Positions 23,883 through 32,240 of a DNA stretch of 37,988 nucleotides are shown in pieces. Source of the DNA: Veillonella absiana (lineage in GTDB: Bacteria; Bacillota; Negativicutes; Veillonellales; Veillonellaceae). The translations under genes and the position numbers were made by a program. The notes below the pieces were generated by a model. It was not told where the DNA came from. It worked only from the letters and a program-made list of their open reading frames with translations, and did not search any database. The stretch's first letter is position 1; each line of letters starts with the position of its first letter. The stretch lies in assembly GCF_032970905.1 (NCBI RefSeq), contig NZ_JAWJZA010000019.1; one strand, 5' to 3'.

Positions 23883-24458
23883 ATGGCTAATTTATATATT
23901 GGGTTAGTGCATTATCCTATAATGAATAAACATAAAGACGTTATCACAACAGCGATTACGAATTACGATATTCATGATATTGCACGGGCATCCATAACAT
24001 ACGATGTATCTAAATATTTTGTGATTCATAATATTCCGGCGCAACGTGAATTGGCAGCGACCATCATGGAGCATTGGAAATCTGGATTTGGTAGTACCTA
24101 TAATCCGGACCGTAAGGATGCTTTCACAGAGGTGGAATTGGTGAATTCCATTCGGAAGGCTGTAGACCTGGTAACCGAGGCGGAAGGCGTGCGTCCAATT
24201 ATTGCTACGACGGATGCGCGGACCTATGATAATACAATTACATACAGTGCAATGCGGAAACACCTTGAAAATGATAGTCGCCCTGTGTTAGTATTATTTG
24301 GTACTGGTTATGGTATGACGAAAGAAACGATGGAAGAATTTGACTGTATTTTGGAACCAATATACGGCCATGGTGAATACAACCATTTATCGGTGCGTAG
24401 TGCGGTATCTATTATTTTAGACCGTTTGCGTGGCGAAGCGTGGTGGGAAAAGAACTAG
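23883..24458 (+). CDS. Tm1570-like SPOUT RNA methyltransferase
   Basis: 191 residues. MANLYIGLVHYPIMNKH near the start, then RPIIATTDART, VLVLFGTGYGMT and YGHGEYNHLSVRSAVSIILD: the knot and AdoMet-binding pattern of the SAM-dependent RNA methyltransferase family typified by Thermotoga Tm1570. In some bacteria a Tm1570-type domain is fused to TrmD; here it is a separate gene 64 bases behind trmD. Its RNA substrate is unknown. AAGGAG provides a good ribosome binding site. The family call is from motif memory and has not been searched. Confidence 0.85.
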   Translation: MANLYIGLVHYPIMNKHKDVITTAITNYDIHDIARASITYDVSKYFVIHNIPAQRELAATIMEHWKSGFGSTYNPDRKDAFTEVELVNSIRKAVDLVTEAEGVRPIIATTDARTYDNTITYSAMRKHLENDSRPVLVLFGTGYGMTKETMEEFDCILEPIYGHGEYNHLSVRSAVSIILDRLRGEAWWEKN

Positions 24459-24467
24459 GAGGATACT

Positions 24468-25202
24468 ATGTCTGGACATTCTAAATGGGCAAATATTAAA
24501 CATAAAAAAGGTAAAACCGATGCTTTAAAAGCTAAAATGGCGACAAAAATTGGTCGTGAAATTACCGTAGCAGCACGTATGGGTGGCGCGGATCCGACTG
24601 GTAACATGCGTTTGAAATTGGCTCTTCAAAAAGCTCGTGAAAATAATATTCCTAAGGATAATATCCAACGTGCCATCGATAAAGGTGTGGGCGCTAGTGA
24701 TATGAATAATTACGAGGAAATTACCTATGAAGGTTATGGTCCTGCTGGTATAGCGGTAACGGTTGAGGTTATGACTGATAACCGTAATCGTGCGGCAGCC
24801 GACGTGCGACATGCCTTCTCTAAACAAGGTGGTAATCTTGGTGAAAGTGGTTGCGTAGCGTGGATGTTTAAATCTAAAGGCGTATTCGTTATTGACAAAG
24901 AAGATCATGATGAAGAAGAATTGACATTACTCGCACTTGATGCGGGTGCTGAAGATTTGAAAGCAGAAGACGATGTATTCGAAATCTACACAGCACCAGA
25001 AGATTACGATGCTGTAGAAGCGGCCTTAGCTGACGCTGGTATTGAAACAGTAGTATCCAAGATCACTATGATTCCAGATACAACTATCGAATTATCCAGT
25101 GAAGATGCAGTGAAAATGCAAAAAATGTTAGACGTATTGGATGATCTTGATGATGTGCAAGACGTTTACCACAATGGTATCTTGCCAGAAGACGAAGAAT
25201 AA
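24468..25202 (+). CDS. yebC: YebC/PmpR family (TACO1-like) translation or transcription factor
   Basis: 244 residues, standard. It starts MSGHSKWANIKHKKGK and has EGYGPAGIAVTVEVMTDNRNRA and ESGCVAWMFKSKGV, the family signatures. Long treated as a regulator, this family has more recently been linked to relief of ribosome stalling. It lies 9 bases after the methyltransferase behind AGGAGG, and often adjoins ruvC as here. A terminator follows. Confidence 0.97.
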   Translation: MSGHSKWANIKHKKGKTDALKAKMATKIGREITVAARMGGADPTGNMRLKLALQKARENNIPKDNIQRAIDKGVGASDMNNYEEITYEGYGPAGIAVTVEVMTDNRNRAAADVRHAFSKQGGNLGESGCVAWMFKSKGVFVIDKEDHDEEELTLLALDAGAEDLKAEDDVFEIYTAPEDYDAVEAALADAGIETVVSKITMIPDTTIELSSEDAVKMQKMLDVLDDLDDVQDVYHNGILPEDEE

Positions 25203-25211
25203 AATAATGAA

Positions 25212-25245
25212 AGCGCTACTGCTTGATTGCGGTAGCGCTCTTAAT
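25212..25245 (+). terminator. Terminator after yebC
   Basis: An 11-base-pair stem, AGCGCTACTGC with GCGGTAGCGCT around TTGATT, 9 bases after the stop, followed by a loose T-rich tail (CTTAATTTTA). Confidence 0.8.
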
Positions 25246-25260
25246 TTTATCGAACAAATG

Positions 25261-25269
25261 TGATATAAT
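25261..25269 (+). promoter_or_regulatory. Extended -10 promoter of the ruvC operon
   Basis: TGATATAAT is an extended -10. The -35 position 17 bases upstream reads TTAATT, a weak match. It lies between the yebC terminator and ruvC. Confidence 0.6.
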
Positions 25270-25286
25270 TAAATAGATTAGAATGT

Positions 25287-25319
25287 AAATGAGGTAAGCA
25301 TTTTGCTTATCTCATTTTT
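25287..25319 (+). terminator. Terminator-like hairpin in the ruvC leader
   Basis: A 14-base-pair stem with one G-U (AAATGAGGTAAGCA against TGCTTATCTCATTT, loop TTT) merges into a run of five T. It begins about 11 bases after the predicted start of transcription, so it would act as an attenuator of ruvCAB or as a 5' stabilising hairpin. Confidence 0.6.
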
Positions 25320-25344
25320 ATGAGAAGTTTTAAAGGAGACTAGC

Positions 25345-25845
25345 GTGCGTATTATTGGTATTGACCCGGGGACGGCTATCTGTGGATATGGGATTATTGA
25401 TGTTCATGGAAGCAAATTAACACCTGTTGCCTATGGTGCTATTACAACGACACCGGATAAAACAGATGCACAACGACTAGAAATCCTGTTTAATGATCTC
25501 AGTGATATATTAGCGGAATACAAGCCAGACAAATTCGGCGTGGAAGAATTATTCTTTAACCGCAATGTAACAACGGCCATCACCGTTGGTCAGGCCCGTG
25601 GTGTGATTTTATTAGCCGCAGAACAGCAACGTATTCCCATTTATGAATATACTCCATTGCAAATTAAGCAAGCCGTAGTAGGGTATGGTAAGGCTGATAA
25701 ACAACAAGTCATTTATATGACCATGAGTATTTTAGGTATCCGTGAGAAAATCAAGCCTGATGATATCGCTGATGCATTGGCAGTGGCCATTTGTACGGCT
25801 CATAGTTCTCATAGTGATCGATTGACTAGAAAGGTACAGCTATGA
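25345..25845 (+). CDS. ruvC: Holliday junction resolvase RuvC
   Basis: 166 residues from a GTG start at 25345 behind AAAGGAG. Catalytic acidic residues are visible: Asp7 in GIDPGTA, Glu68 in GVEELFFN, and Asp140 and Asp143 in KPDDIADALAVAIC. It cleaves Holliday junctions held by RuvAB. It overlaps ruvA by 4 bases. Confidence 0.98.
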   Translation: MRIIGIDPGTAICGYGIIDVHGSKLTPVAYGAITTTPDKTDAQRLEILFNDLSDILAEYKPDKFGVEELFFNRNVTTAITVGQARGVILLAAEQQRIPIYEYTPLQIKQAVVGYGKADKQQVIYMTMSILGIREKIKPDDIADALAVAICTAHSSHSDRLTRKVQL

Positions 25846-26450
25846 TTGGTTATGTACGTGGTGTGGTAACACATCTATTTAAGGATGCTTGTTATGTAGA
25901 TGTACATGGTGTGGGCTATCGCGTGTATGTACCGACTACAACAAGACAATTATTGGTGGAAGGTGAAGAGTCCACATTATTTACGTATTTAAACGTTCGT
26001 GAAGATGCTATGCAACTCTATGGTTTTTCCACAGAGGATGAATACGAATTATTCATTTTGTTGATTTCCGTATCTGGTATTGGTCCTAAGGTAGGTCTAG
26101 GTATTCTATCTGGCATGACGCCGGAGGCTTTCAAATTGGCTATTTTAAATGGTCAAGTGGCTCAGCTCACTAAATTACCTGGTATTGGCAAGAAGTCGGC
26201 AGAACGTTTAGTACTTGAATTGAAAGATAAATTAGCCAAAATGACCACAATTTCTGTGAATACTGTTGCTGCAGTGCAGCCAATTGGCATTACTGTAGGT
26301 GGCCTAGCAGGGGAGGCTATCGATGGTCTCGTAGCCCTTGGGTATGCACAAAATGAAGTAGAAACTATTGTGGAGCGTCTTGATGATGGTACTCGTGATG
26401 TACCAGCGTTGATTAAGGCTGCATTAGCTGAAATTGGGAAAGGACGTTAA
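25842..26450 (+). CDS. ruvA: Holliday junction DNA helicase subunit RuvA
   Basis: 202 residues. N-terminal OB domain (MIGYVRGVV, VDVHGVGYRVYVP), helix-hairpin-helix motifs VSGIGPKVGLGIL and LPGIGKKSAERLVLELK, then a flexible linker and the C-terminal RuvB-binding domain (AIDGLVALGYAQNEVE). It starts within the ruvC stop (ATGA) and ends 2 bases before ruvB. Confidence 0.98.
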   Translation: MIGYVRGVVTHLFKDACYVDVHGVGYRVYVPTTTRQLLVEGEESTLFTYLNVREDAMQLYGFSTEDEYELFILLISVSGIGPKVGLGILSGMTPEAFKLAILNGQVAQLTKLPGIGKKSAERLVLELKDKLAKMTTISVNTVAAVQPIGITVGGLAGEAIDGLVALGYAQNEVETIVERLDDGTRDVPALIKAALAEIGKGR

Positions 26451-26452
26451 TC

Positions 26453-27466
26453 ATGAACGAAGAAGACCGTCTCGTAGGAAAAGATGAACAAGAAGAGGAT
26501 ATGTGGCAATATAGTTTGCGGCCTCGTTATTTTAAAGAATATATCGGCCAAGAAGCGGCGAAAAAGAATTTGAGCATTTATATCCAAGCGGCGAAACAAC
26601 GTGAAGAGTCCTTGGATCATGTTCTGCTCTATGGACCACCAGGCCTTGGTAAAACCACATTGGCAGGCATTATTGCGAATGAAATGGGCGTTAATTTTCG
26701 AGTGACCTCTGGTCCGGCCATTGAACGTGCTGGTGATTTAGCGGCCCTCCTGACAAATTTGGATGACCATGACTTATTATTTATCGATGAAATCCATCGT
26801 CTATCCCGTAGCGTGGAGGAGGTATTGTACTCCGCCATGGAGGACTATGCTTTAGATATTATCATCGGTAAGGGACCGAGTGCGCGTTCCGTGCGTATCG
26901 ATTTGCCAAAATTTACACTCGTAGGTGCTACAACACGTGCGGGTGCTTTGGCGGCGCCATTGCGTGATCGTTTTGGTATCATCAGTCGTTTGGAATATTA
27001 TAAACAAGAAGAGCTTGAGTTTATCATTACTCGTGCTGCGGAGATTTTGAATATTCACATCGAGCCGAATGGTGCCGCTGAAATTGCACGCCGTTCTCGT
27101 GGAACACCACGTATTGCCAACCGTTTATTAAAACGGGTACGTGACTTTGCACAAGTGGTGGGCGATGGTGTTATTACTAGTGCTATTGCGGACGAGGCGT
27201 TACAACAACTAGATGTTGATAAAATGGGCCTCGATCGTATTGACCGTCGGGTACTTCATTGTATTATTGAAAAATATAATGGTGGGCCTGTGGGCATCGA
27301 TACGATTTCCGCTGCCGTTAGCGAAGAACGTGAAACCATTGAGGATGTGTACGAACCATACCTTATGCAATTAGGCTTTTTGGCTCGCACCACGCGTGGT
27401 CGTGTGGCGACTAAACTAGCTTATAATCATTTAGGAATTGCTTGGACTGAAACAGGACGAGAATAA
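26453..27466 (+). CDS. ruvB: Holliday junction branch-migration ATPase RuvB
   Basis: 337 residues. AAA+ motor with GPPGLGKT at 61-68, Walker B IDEIH at 111-115, sensor 1 in LVGATTRAG and the arginine finger region RDRFG. The C-terminal winged helix ends in QLGFLARTTRGRVAT. TAATG joins it to the SpoIID-type gene. Confidence 0.98.
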   Translation: MNEEDRLVGKDEQEEDMWQYSLRPRYFKEYIGQEAAKKNLSIYIQAAKQREESLDHVLLYGPPGLGKTTLAGIIANEMGVNFRVTSGPAIERAGDLAALLTNLDDHDLLFIDEIHRLSRSVEEVLYSAMEDYALDIIIGKGPSARSVRIDLPKFTLVGATTRAGALAAPLRDRFGIISRLEYYKQEELEFIITRAAEILNIHIEPNGAAEIARRSRGTPRIANRLLKRVRDFAQVVGDGVITSAIADEALQQLDVDKMGLDRIDRRVLHCIIEKYNGGPVGIDTISAAVSEERETIEDVYEPYLMQLGFLARTTRGRVATKLAYNHLGIAWTETGRE

Positions 27467-28977
27467 TGAATACAAAAAAATTACAATGTCTTATTGTAGG
27501 GGCAATGTTTTTAGGGATTAATTTAGGGACAGTGGTCACTGTTCATGGTGAAAGCTTTATTGTTACAAAGGCTGGATCAACCAAGAGCAGTAGCACTACA
27601 ACAACTAGTACTAAAGCAGTCGGTACTAAAGCCACTAGTACTACTAGTAAGTCAAAAGTATCTAGTACAATAACTAAGGCGAAGTCTACTAATAGTTCAA
27701 CTAAGTCTAAAGTAAAAAGTAAAAAGGATACAAAATCTACAAAAGTTACTAAAAATACAAAACAAGGGACTATAAAGCCTAAATCTAGCACATCAATTAC
27801 TAATAGTAGTGCAGTTAAACAAGGAACAACACCTAATATTCGAGTATTGTTAGGGAGTAGAAAATCTCCTACTACTATTAAATCTGGTACGAACATGACT
27901 GTATTTAAAGGTGATGATCAAAAGGTATCTGTAATTGTAGCAGGTTCTACGGGTAAATTATCTGTTAGTGGCAATACGATTTACGTGAATGGTAAAGCTA
28001 TCGGTCCCAATGTATTAATTAAGCCACAGAATCCTAAGGAGTCCTTCTATTTAGGGGATAAGCAATATCGTGGTGGACTTCGCGTATTTGCTGTGGGGCG
28101 TTCTAGTACGATGACATTGGTAAATGCCATACCATTAGAGGACTACCTTTATGGTGTTGTACCACAAGAGGTTATCCCTAGCTGGCCAGCGGCAGCCCTT
28201 GAGGCACAAGCTGTAGCCGCACGTACGTATGCATTGTACACGATGGAAACAAATAAAAATAAAGACTATGATGTTAAGCCGAGCACGGATTATCAAATGT
28301 ATGCTGGCCGTGCTGGAGAGCATAATGCCACAACAGTGGCCGTTGATAAAACAAAAGGTATGGTTATGTTCTATAATCAAAAACCAATTAATGCATTATT
28401 CCATTCAGATGGTGGTGGCTATACAGAGGATAGTGTTAATGTTTGGGGAACTGCTTTACCTTACTTGAAAGGTGTTAAGGATTATAGTCAAGCCCCTTCT
28501 ACACGGACCTGGACGGTGACGACTACACGTCAAGCTATGGAGGCGAATCTTCGTGCCGCTGGTAAAGGTGTGGGCACTCTAAAAAGTATCCAATTGACAC
28601 CATTAAAAGCGCAACCTATGGAAACGGCAGATCGTGGCGTTTCGGGCCGTGTTAAATCAGCGACCTTTATTGGCAGTGATCGAAAAGTTACGGTAGATGG
28701 AGATGCTTTGCGCTCTATCTTTGGTCTAAAATCTACGTTATTTGATTTTTATGTGAATCATAATCCAAATGGCAAGGATAGTGCAAAACCATATCATACA
28801 TTTACTAACAAAAATGATACTGTGTATATCTTAGGCCATGGTTGGGGCCATGGTTTGGGACTTTCACAATGGGGAGCCGCAGAAATGGCCAAACAAAATG
28901 GAGACAAGGATCAGGAGTATTACAAAAAAATTCTGACCCATTATTATAGCGGTATCAATATTAATAAAATGTATTAA
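27466..28977 (+). CDS. Secreted SpoIID/LytB-domain protein with Ser/Thr/Lys-rich linker
   Basis: 503 residues. Residues 1-28 form a signal peptide (MNTKKLQCLIVG, LGTVVTVHG). Residues 33-125 are low complexity, dominated by Ser, Thr and Lys in irregular TKSTK-type repeats. The SpoIID domain covers about 205-500, with AIPLEDYLYGVVPQE, the segment AAALEAQAVAARTYALY, and the ending HGWGHGLGLSQWGA. In spore formers SpoIID is a lytic transglycosylase acting on denuded glycan strands, and relatives such as LytB modify amidases. In a genus regarded as non-sporulating a role in vegetative peptidoglycan turnover is inferred. The linker probably spans or binds the wall. It is coupled to ruvB by TAATG, so it shares the ruv transcript. 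Confidence 0.93.
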   Translation: MNTKKLQCLIVGAMFLGINLGTVVTVHGESFIVTKAGSTKSSSTTTTSTKAVGTKATSTTSKSKVSSTITKAKSTNSSTKSKVKSKKDTKSTKVTKNTKQGTIKPKSSTSITNSSAVKQGTTPNIRVLLGSRKSPTTIKSGTNMTVFKGDDQKVSVIVAGSTGKLSVSGNTIYVNGKAIGPNVLIKPQNPKESFYLGDKQYRGGLRVFAVGRSSTMTLVNAIPLEDYLYGVVPQEVIPSWPAAALEAQAVAARTYALYTMETNKNKDYDVKPSTDYQMYAGRAGEHNATTVAVDKTKGMVMFYNQKPINALFHSDGGGYTEDSVNVWGTALPYLKGVKDYSQAPSTRTWTVTTTRQAMEANLRAAGKGVGTLKSIQLTPLKAQPMETADRGVSGRVKSATFIGSDRKVTVDGDALRSIFGLKSTLFDFYVNHNPNGKDSAKPYHTFTNKNDTVYILGHGWGHGLGLSQWGAAEMAKQNGDKDQEYYKKILTHYYSGININKMY

Positions 28978-28993
28978 TCGCATAGATTCACAG

Positions 28994-29023
28994 ATAATGC
29001 CTGATTTCAATGGTAGGCATTAT
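28994..29023 (+). terminator. Stem-loop between spoIID-type gene and queA
   Basis: ATAATGCCT pairs with AGGCATTAT around a 12-base loop. No T-run follows directly (GCATTCGTTTA), so it is at most a weak terminator. Confidence 0.45.
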
Positions 29024-29083
29024 GCATTCGTTTATGATTTGAAATAGAGAATGCTGAATTAACTATGCACTAAGGAATAGATG

Positions 29084-30109
29084 ATGAAAGTTACAGATTT
29101 TGATTACCATTTGCCAGAGGAACTCATTGCGCAACATCCTGTGGAACCGCGTGATACCTCTCGGTTGCTAACATTAGATAAGATAACTGGCGAGGTGGTA
29201 CACAAAGCCCATTTTTATGAACTTTTGGAAGAACTCAATGCCGGTGATGTATTGGTGTTTAATGACACTAAGGTGATTCCTGCTCGCCTCTATGGTCAAC
29301 GCGCTGAGAGCGGTGGCAAGGTTGAGGTGTTATTATTGACACCAGCTGGTGAAAGTTCTTGGGAGTGTCTGGTGAAACCAGGTAAAAAATGCCCCATTGG
29401 ACAAGTTATTGTGTTTGATGAAAGATTAAAAGGCACCGTTACGGATAAAACAGATTTTGGTGGCCGTATTATTAAATTTGAGTGCACTGGCGTATTTGAT
29501 GAAGTCATCCAAGAGATTGGAGAGATGCCATTACCGCCATATATTCATGAAAAATTAGAGGATAAGGACCGTTACCAAACGGTGTATGCTAAGGAAAAAG
29601 GCTCTGCAGCGGCACCAACAGCAGGGCTACATTTTACACCAGAATTATTGGAAAAAATTAAAGCCAAAGGTGTGGAGCTGGAGTTTGTTACATTGCACGT
29701 AGGACTGGGTACATTCCGTCCTGTATCGGCAGATAGTATCGAGGACCATCAAATGCATAGTGAATTCTATGTGGTTCACAAGGATACAGCTGATCGTATT
29801 AATGCAGCGAAGGCTGCAGGGCGTCGTATTGTGGCAGTGGGCACAACGTCAGTACGTACATTGGAATCAGCTAGTACTGAGGAGGGTGTATTACAGGCCA
29901 CAAGTGGATGGACACAAATTTTCATCTATCCTGGATACAAATTTAAAATGGTAGATGCATTGGTAACGAATTTTCATTTGCCACAATCTACATTACTAAT
30001 GCTCATTAGTGCGCTAGCAGGACGCGAACATTGTTTAGCGGCCTATGAAGAAGCCGTAAGAGAACGATATCGCTTCTTTAGCTTTGGCGATGCTATGTTT
30101 ATTCGATAG
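29084..30109 (+). CDS. queA: S-adenosylmethionine:tRNA ribosyltransferase-isomerase
   Basis: 341 residues. Penultimate step of queuosine synthesis: transfers the ribosyl of AdoMet to preQ1 in tRNA. Signatures: MKVTDFDYHLPEELIAQHP, NDTKVIPARLYG, EMPLPPYI, and AAPTAGLHFT with FVTLHVGLGTFRPV. Two ATGs are adjacent (29081 and 29084). AAGGA at 29072 and the family consensus start favour the second. It pairs functionally with tgt 8 bases downstream. Confidence 0.98.
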   Translation: MKVTDFDYHLPEELIAQHPVEPRDTSRLLTLDKITGEVVHKAHFYELLEELNAGDVLVFNDTKVIPARLYGQRAESGGKVEVLLLTPAGESSWECLVKPGKKCPIGQVIVFDERLKGTVTDKTDFGGRIIKFECTGVFDEVIQEIGEMPLPPYIHEKLEDKDRYQTVYAKEKGSAAAPTAGLHFTPELLEKIKAKGVELEFVTLHVGLGTFRPVSADSIEDHQMHSEFYVVHKDTADRINAAKAAGRRIVAVGTTSVRTLESASTEEGVLQATSGWTQIFIYPGYKFKMVDALVTNFHLPQSTLLMLISALAGREHCLAAYEEAVRERYRFFSFGDAMFIR

Positions 30110-30117
30110 GAGGGAAT

Positions 30118-31233
30118 ATGCCGAGTATTACATATGAATTACAAAAGACATGTCCCCATACGGGTGCCCGAGCGGGTTTATTGCATACCCCACATGGAAC
30201 ATTCCAAACACCTATGTTCATGCCGGTAGGTACGCAGGCTACCGTTAAGACGATGACACCAGAAGAATTAAAGGCTATGGGTTCTCAAGTTATTTTGAGT
30301 AATACGTACCACCTATTTCTTCGTCCTGGATCTGATTTGATTGAGGAGGCTGGTGGTCTTCATAAGTTTATGAATTGGGATCAAGCTATTTTGACGGATA
30401 GTGGTGGGTTCCAAGTATTCAGTCTGGGTGATATGCGCAAAATTACAGAGGAAGGTGTTACCTTTAGATCTCATATCGATGGATCGAAACAGTTCCTTTC
30501 TCCAGAGGTAGCCACAAAAGTACAGGAACAATTAGGCTCTGATATTGCTATGGCCTTTGATGAATGCATTCCGTATCCAGCTGATTTTGATTATGCAAAA
30601 CGCTCTACAGCGCGTACAACACGTTGGGCAGAGCGTTGCCAGGAAGCGCGTACAAAGAATGATATCACTGGTATGTTCGGTATCGTTCAAGGTGGTATGT
30701 ATAAAGACTTGCGGACCCAAAGTGCGAAAGAATTAGTAGCTATGGATTTTGAAGGCTATAGTATCGGTGGTTTATCTGTTGGTGAGCCACATGATTTGAT
30801 GAATGAAATTCTTGAACATACAACACCTTTATTGCCAACGAATAAAGTTCGTTATTTGATGGGCGTTGGCACTGCGGATTGTCTCGTAGAAGGGGTAGCA
30901 CGTGGTATCGATATGTTCGACTGCGTATACCCAACGCGAGTAGCTCGTAATGGGATGGCGATGACTTGGAAGGGACGTCTAAACATTCGTAATGCTAGCT
31001 TTGCAAAAGACTGGGGGCCATTAGAGGAAGGTTGTGGATGCTATGCGTGCCAAAACTATTCTCGCGCGTACATTCGTCACTTGTACAAGGCAGAAGAAAT
31101 TCTTGCATTGCGCCTTGTAACATATCATAACCTCTATTTCTTGCTTGAGTTTATGCGTCAAATGCGTCAAGCCATATTAGAGGATCGTTTCCCACAATTT
31201 AGAATGGAATTTTGGGAGCACTTTAAAAAATAA
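30118..31233 (+). CDS. tgt: Queuine/preQ1 tRNA-guanine transglycosylase
   Basis: 371 residues. Exchanges guanine 34 for preQ1 in GUN-anticodon tRNAs. Asp94 in DSGGFQ and nucleophile Asp265 in GIDMFDCV are present, as are zinc ligands Cys306, Cys308, Cys311 and His337 (GCGCYACQNYS, then TYHNLY). AGGAGG precedes the ATG. The tgt-yajC-secD-secF order that follows is the classic arrangement. Confidence 0.99.
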   Translation: MPSITYELQKTCPHTGARAGLLHTPHGTFQTPMFMPVGTQATVKTMTPEELKAMGSQVILSNTYHLFLRPGSDLIEEAGGLHKFMNWDQAILTDSGGFQVFSLGDMRKITEEGVTFRSHIDGSKQFLSPEVATKVQEQLGSDIAMAFDECIPYPADFDYAKRSTARTTRWAERCQEARTKNDITGMFGIVQGGMYKDLRTQSAKELVAMDFEGYSIGGLSVGEPHDLMNEILEHTTPLLPTNKVRYLMGVGTADCLVEGVARGIDMFDCVYPTRVARNGMAMTWKGRLNIRNASFAKDWGPLEEGCGCYACQNYSRAYIRHLYKAEEILALRLVTYHNLYFLLEFMRQMRQAILEDRFPQFRMEFWEHFKK

Positions 31234-31316
31234 AATTTGTTCTAGTCAAATAGGACGAATATGGCTATACTTAAATATGAATGACTTTTAAAATACTAAA
31301 TTGGAGGATATGAACA

Positions 31317-31592
31317 ATGGGTGATTTTGAACAAATCTTACAAACCAGCTGGCCAATACTCTTAATGATCGTTATTTTCTATTTTATGTTGTATCGTCCA
31401 CAGAAGAAACAACAAAAAGAAAGAAACGAATTGTTGAGTAGCTTGAAAAAAGGCCAAAAAGTTGTCACTATCGGTGGCATCTATGGTGAAATTGTAAGCC
31501 TTACTGAAGATCATGTAATGTTACAAGTGGCTGATAAAGTGGAAATGCGCTTTGCTCGTACAGCGATTGCTAACATTGCCAATAAAAAGTAG
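31317..31592 (+). CDS. yajC: Preprotein translocase subunit YajC
   Basis: 91 residues. One N-terminal membrane helix at about residues 13-29 (PILLMIVIFYFMLY), then RPQKKQQKERNELL and the soluble domain KKGQKVVTIGGIYGEI. It associates with SecDF. GGAGG precedes ATG 31317. The 83-base gap to tgt contains TATACT at 31266 but no convincing promoter. Confidence 0.97.
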   Translation: MGDFEQILQTSWPILLMIVIFYFMLYRPQKKQQKERNELLSSLKKGQKVVTIGGIYGEIVSLTEDHVMLQVADKVEMRFARTAIANIANKK

Positions 31593-31600
31593 GCCATCAT

Positions 31601-32167
31601 ATGGATACGAAGGAAGCAGTGCGTTTGGCGTGCAAAACCAAGCGCGCTGCTTTACGTGCAGAAGACTGTGAACAGTGGACTATTGCGTTAACCCGAGAAA
31701 TTGTAAAGCTTTCACAGTATAAAAAAGCCCAGAAAATCATGCTGTACTTGGCGATGCCAAGAGAGGCAAACCTTGATGCGGTGATTACACAGGCCTTGCA
31801 AGATGGTAAGGATGTGTATGTGCCAGTTTGTACAGATAAAACGACGATGATTGCAGTGCGATTACACAGTTTATCTGATGTTACAACAGGTGTATTACAT
31901 ATAAGGATTCCTAACGAACCGTATGATATCATTAATCCTAGTGAGTTGGACCTCGTGCTAGTTCCTGGTGCTGGGTTTGATTATCGTGGTGGTCGAATGG
32001 GAATGGGGAATGGTTATTATGATCGATTCCTCTCAATATTACGTCCTGAACAATTTATTGGTGTGTGCTGGAATATGCAGATACTTTCACAGGAAATACC
32101 TATGGAGGACTATGATGTGCGTATGACACAGCTCATTACAGAGACTGGACTGTTACAATGTCAGTAG
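31601..32167 (+). CDS. 5-formyltetrahydrofolate cyclo-ligase
   Basis: 188 residues. Converts 5-formyl-THF to 5,10-methenyl-THF with ATP. N-terminal KTKRAALRAED, MLYLAMPREANL in the middle, and the signature LVPGAGFDYRGGRMGMGNGYYDR (residues about 124-146, given in parts elsewhere in the family as GxGxGYYDR). It is inserted between yajC and secD, 8 bases after yajC. Folate metabolism is unrelated to secretion, so this is probably operon packing. Confidence 0.95.
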   Translation: MDTKEAVRLACKTKRAALRAEDCEQWTIALTREIVKLSQYKKAQKIMLYLAMPREANLDAVITQALQDGKDVYVPVCTDKTTMIAVRLHSLSDVTTGVLHIRIPNEPYDIINPSELDLVLVPGAGFDYRGGRMGMGNGYYDRFLSILRPEQFIGVCWNMQILSQEIPMEDYDVRMTQLITETGLLQCQ

Positions 32168-32177
32168 GAACCGTGCG

Positions 32178-32196
32178 TGATGTATTTGATACATCA
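32178..32196 (+). other. Small stem-loop between the cyclo-ligase gene and secD
   Basis: TGATGTAT pairs with ATACATCA around TTG, 10 bases after the cyclo-ligase stop and about 45 before the secD start. TTTCGTTGCG follows, so it is not a strong terminator. It may be an mRNA processing or stability element. Confidence 0.4.
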
Positions 32197-32240
32197 TTTC
32201 GTTGCGTTCGTTCCAAAGGCATAGGAAGGGAGATTTAAGT

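Noticed and set aside
27580..27800. CRISPR array or tandem repeat suspected from repetitive ACTAGTACT-like words
   Set aside because: The repeats are irregular, in frame and encode a Ser/Thr/Lys linker; there are no spacers of constant length.
27543..27896. 117-codon minus-strand frame rich in Leu, Val and Asp
   Set aside because: It is the reverse complement of the Ser/Thr/Lys low-complexity linker of the SpoIID-type protein; the hydrophobic look is an artefact of ACT/AGT/AAA codons read backwards.
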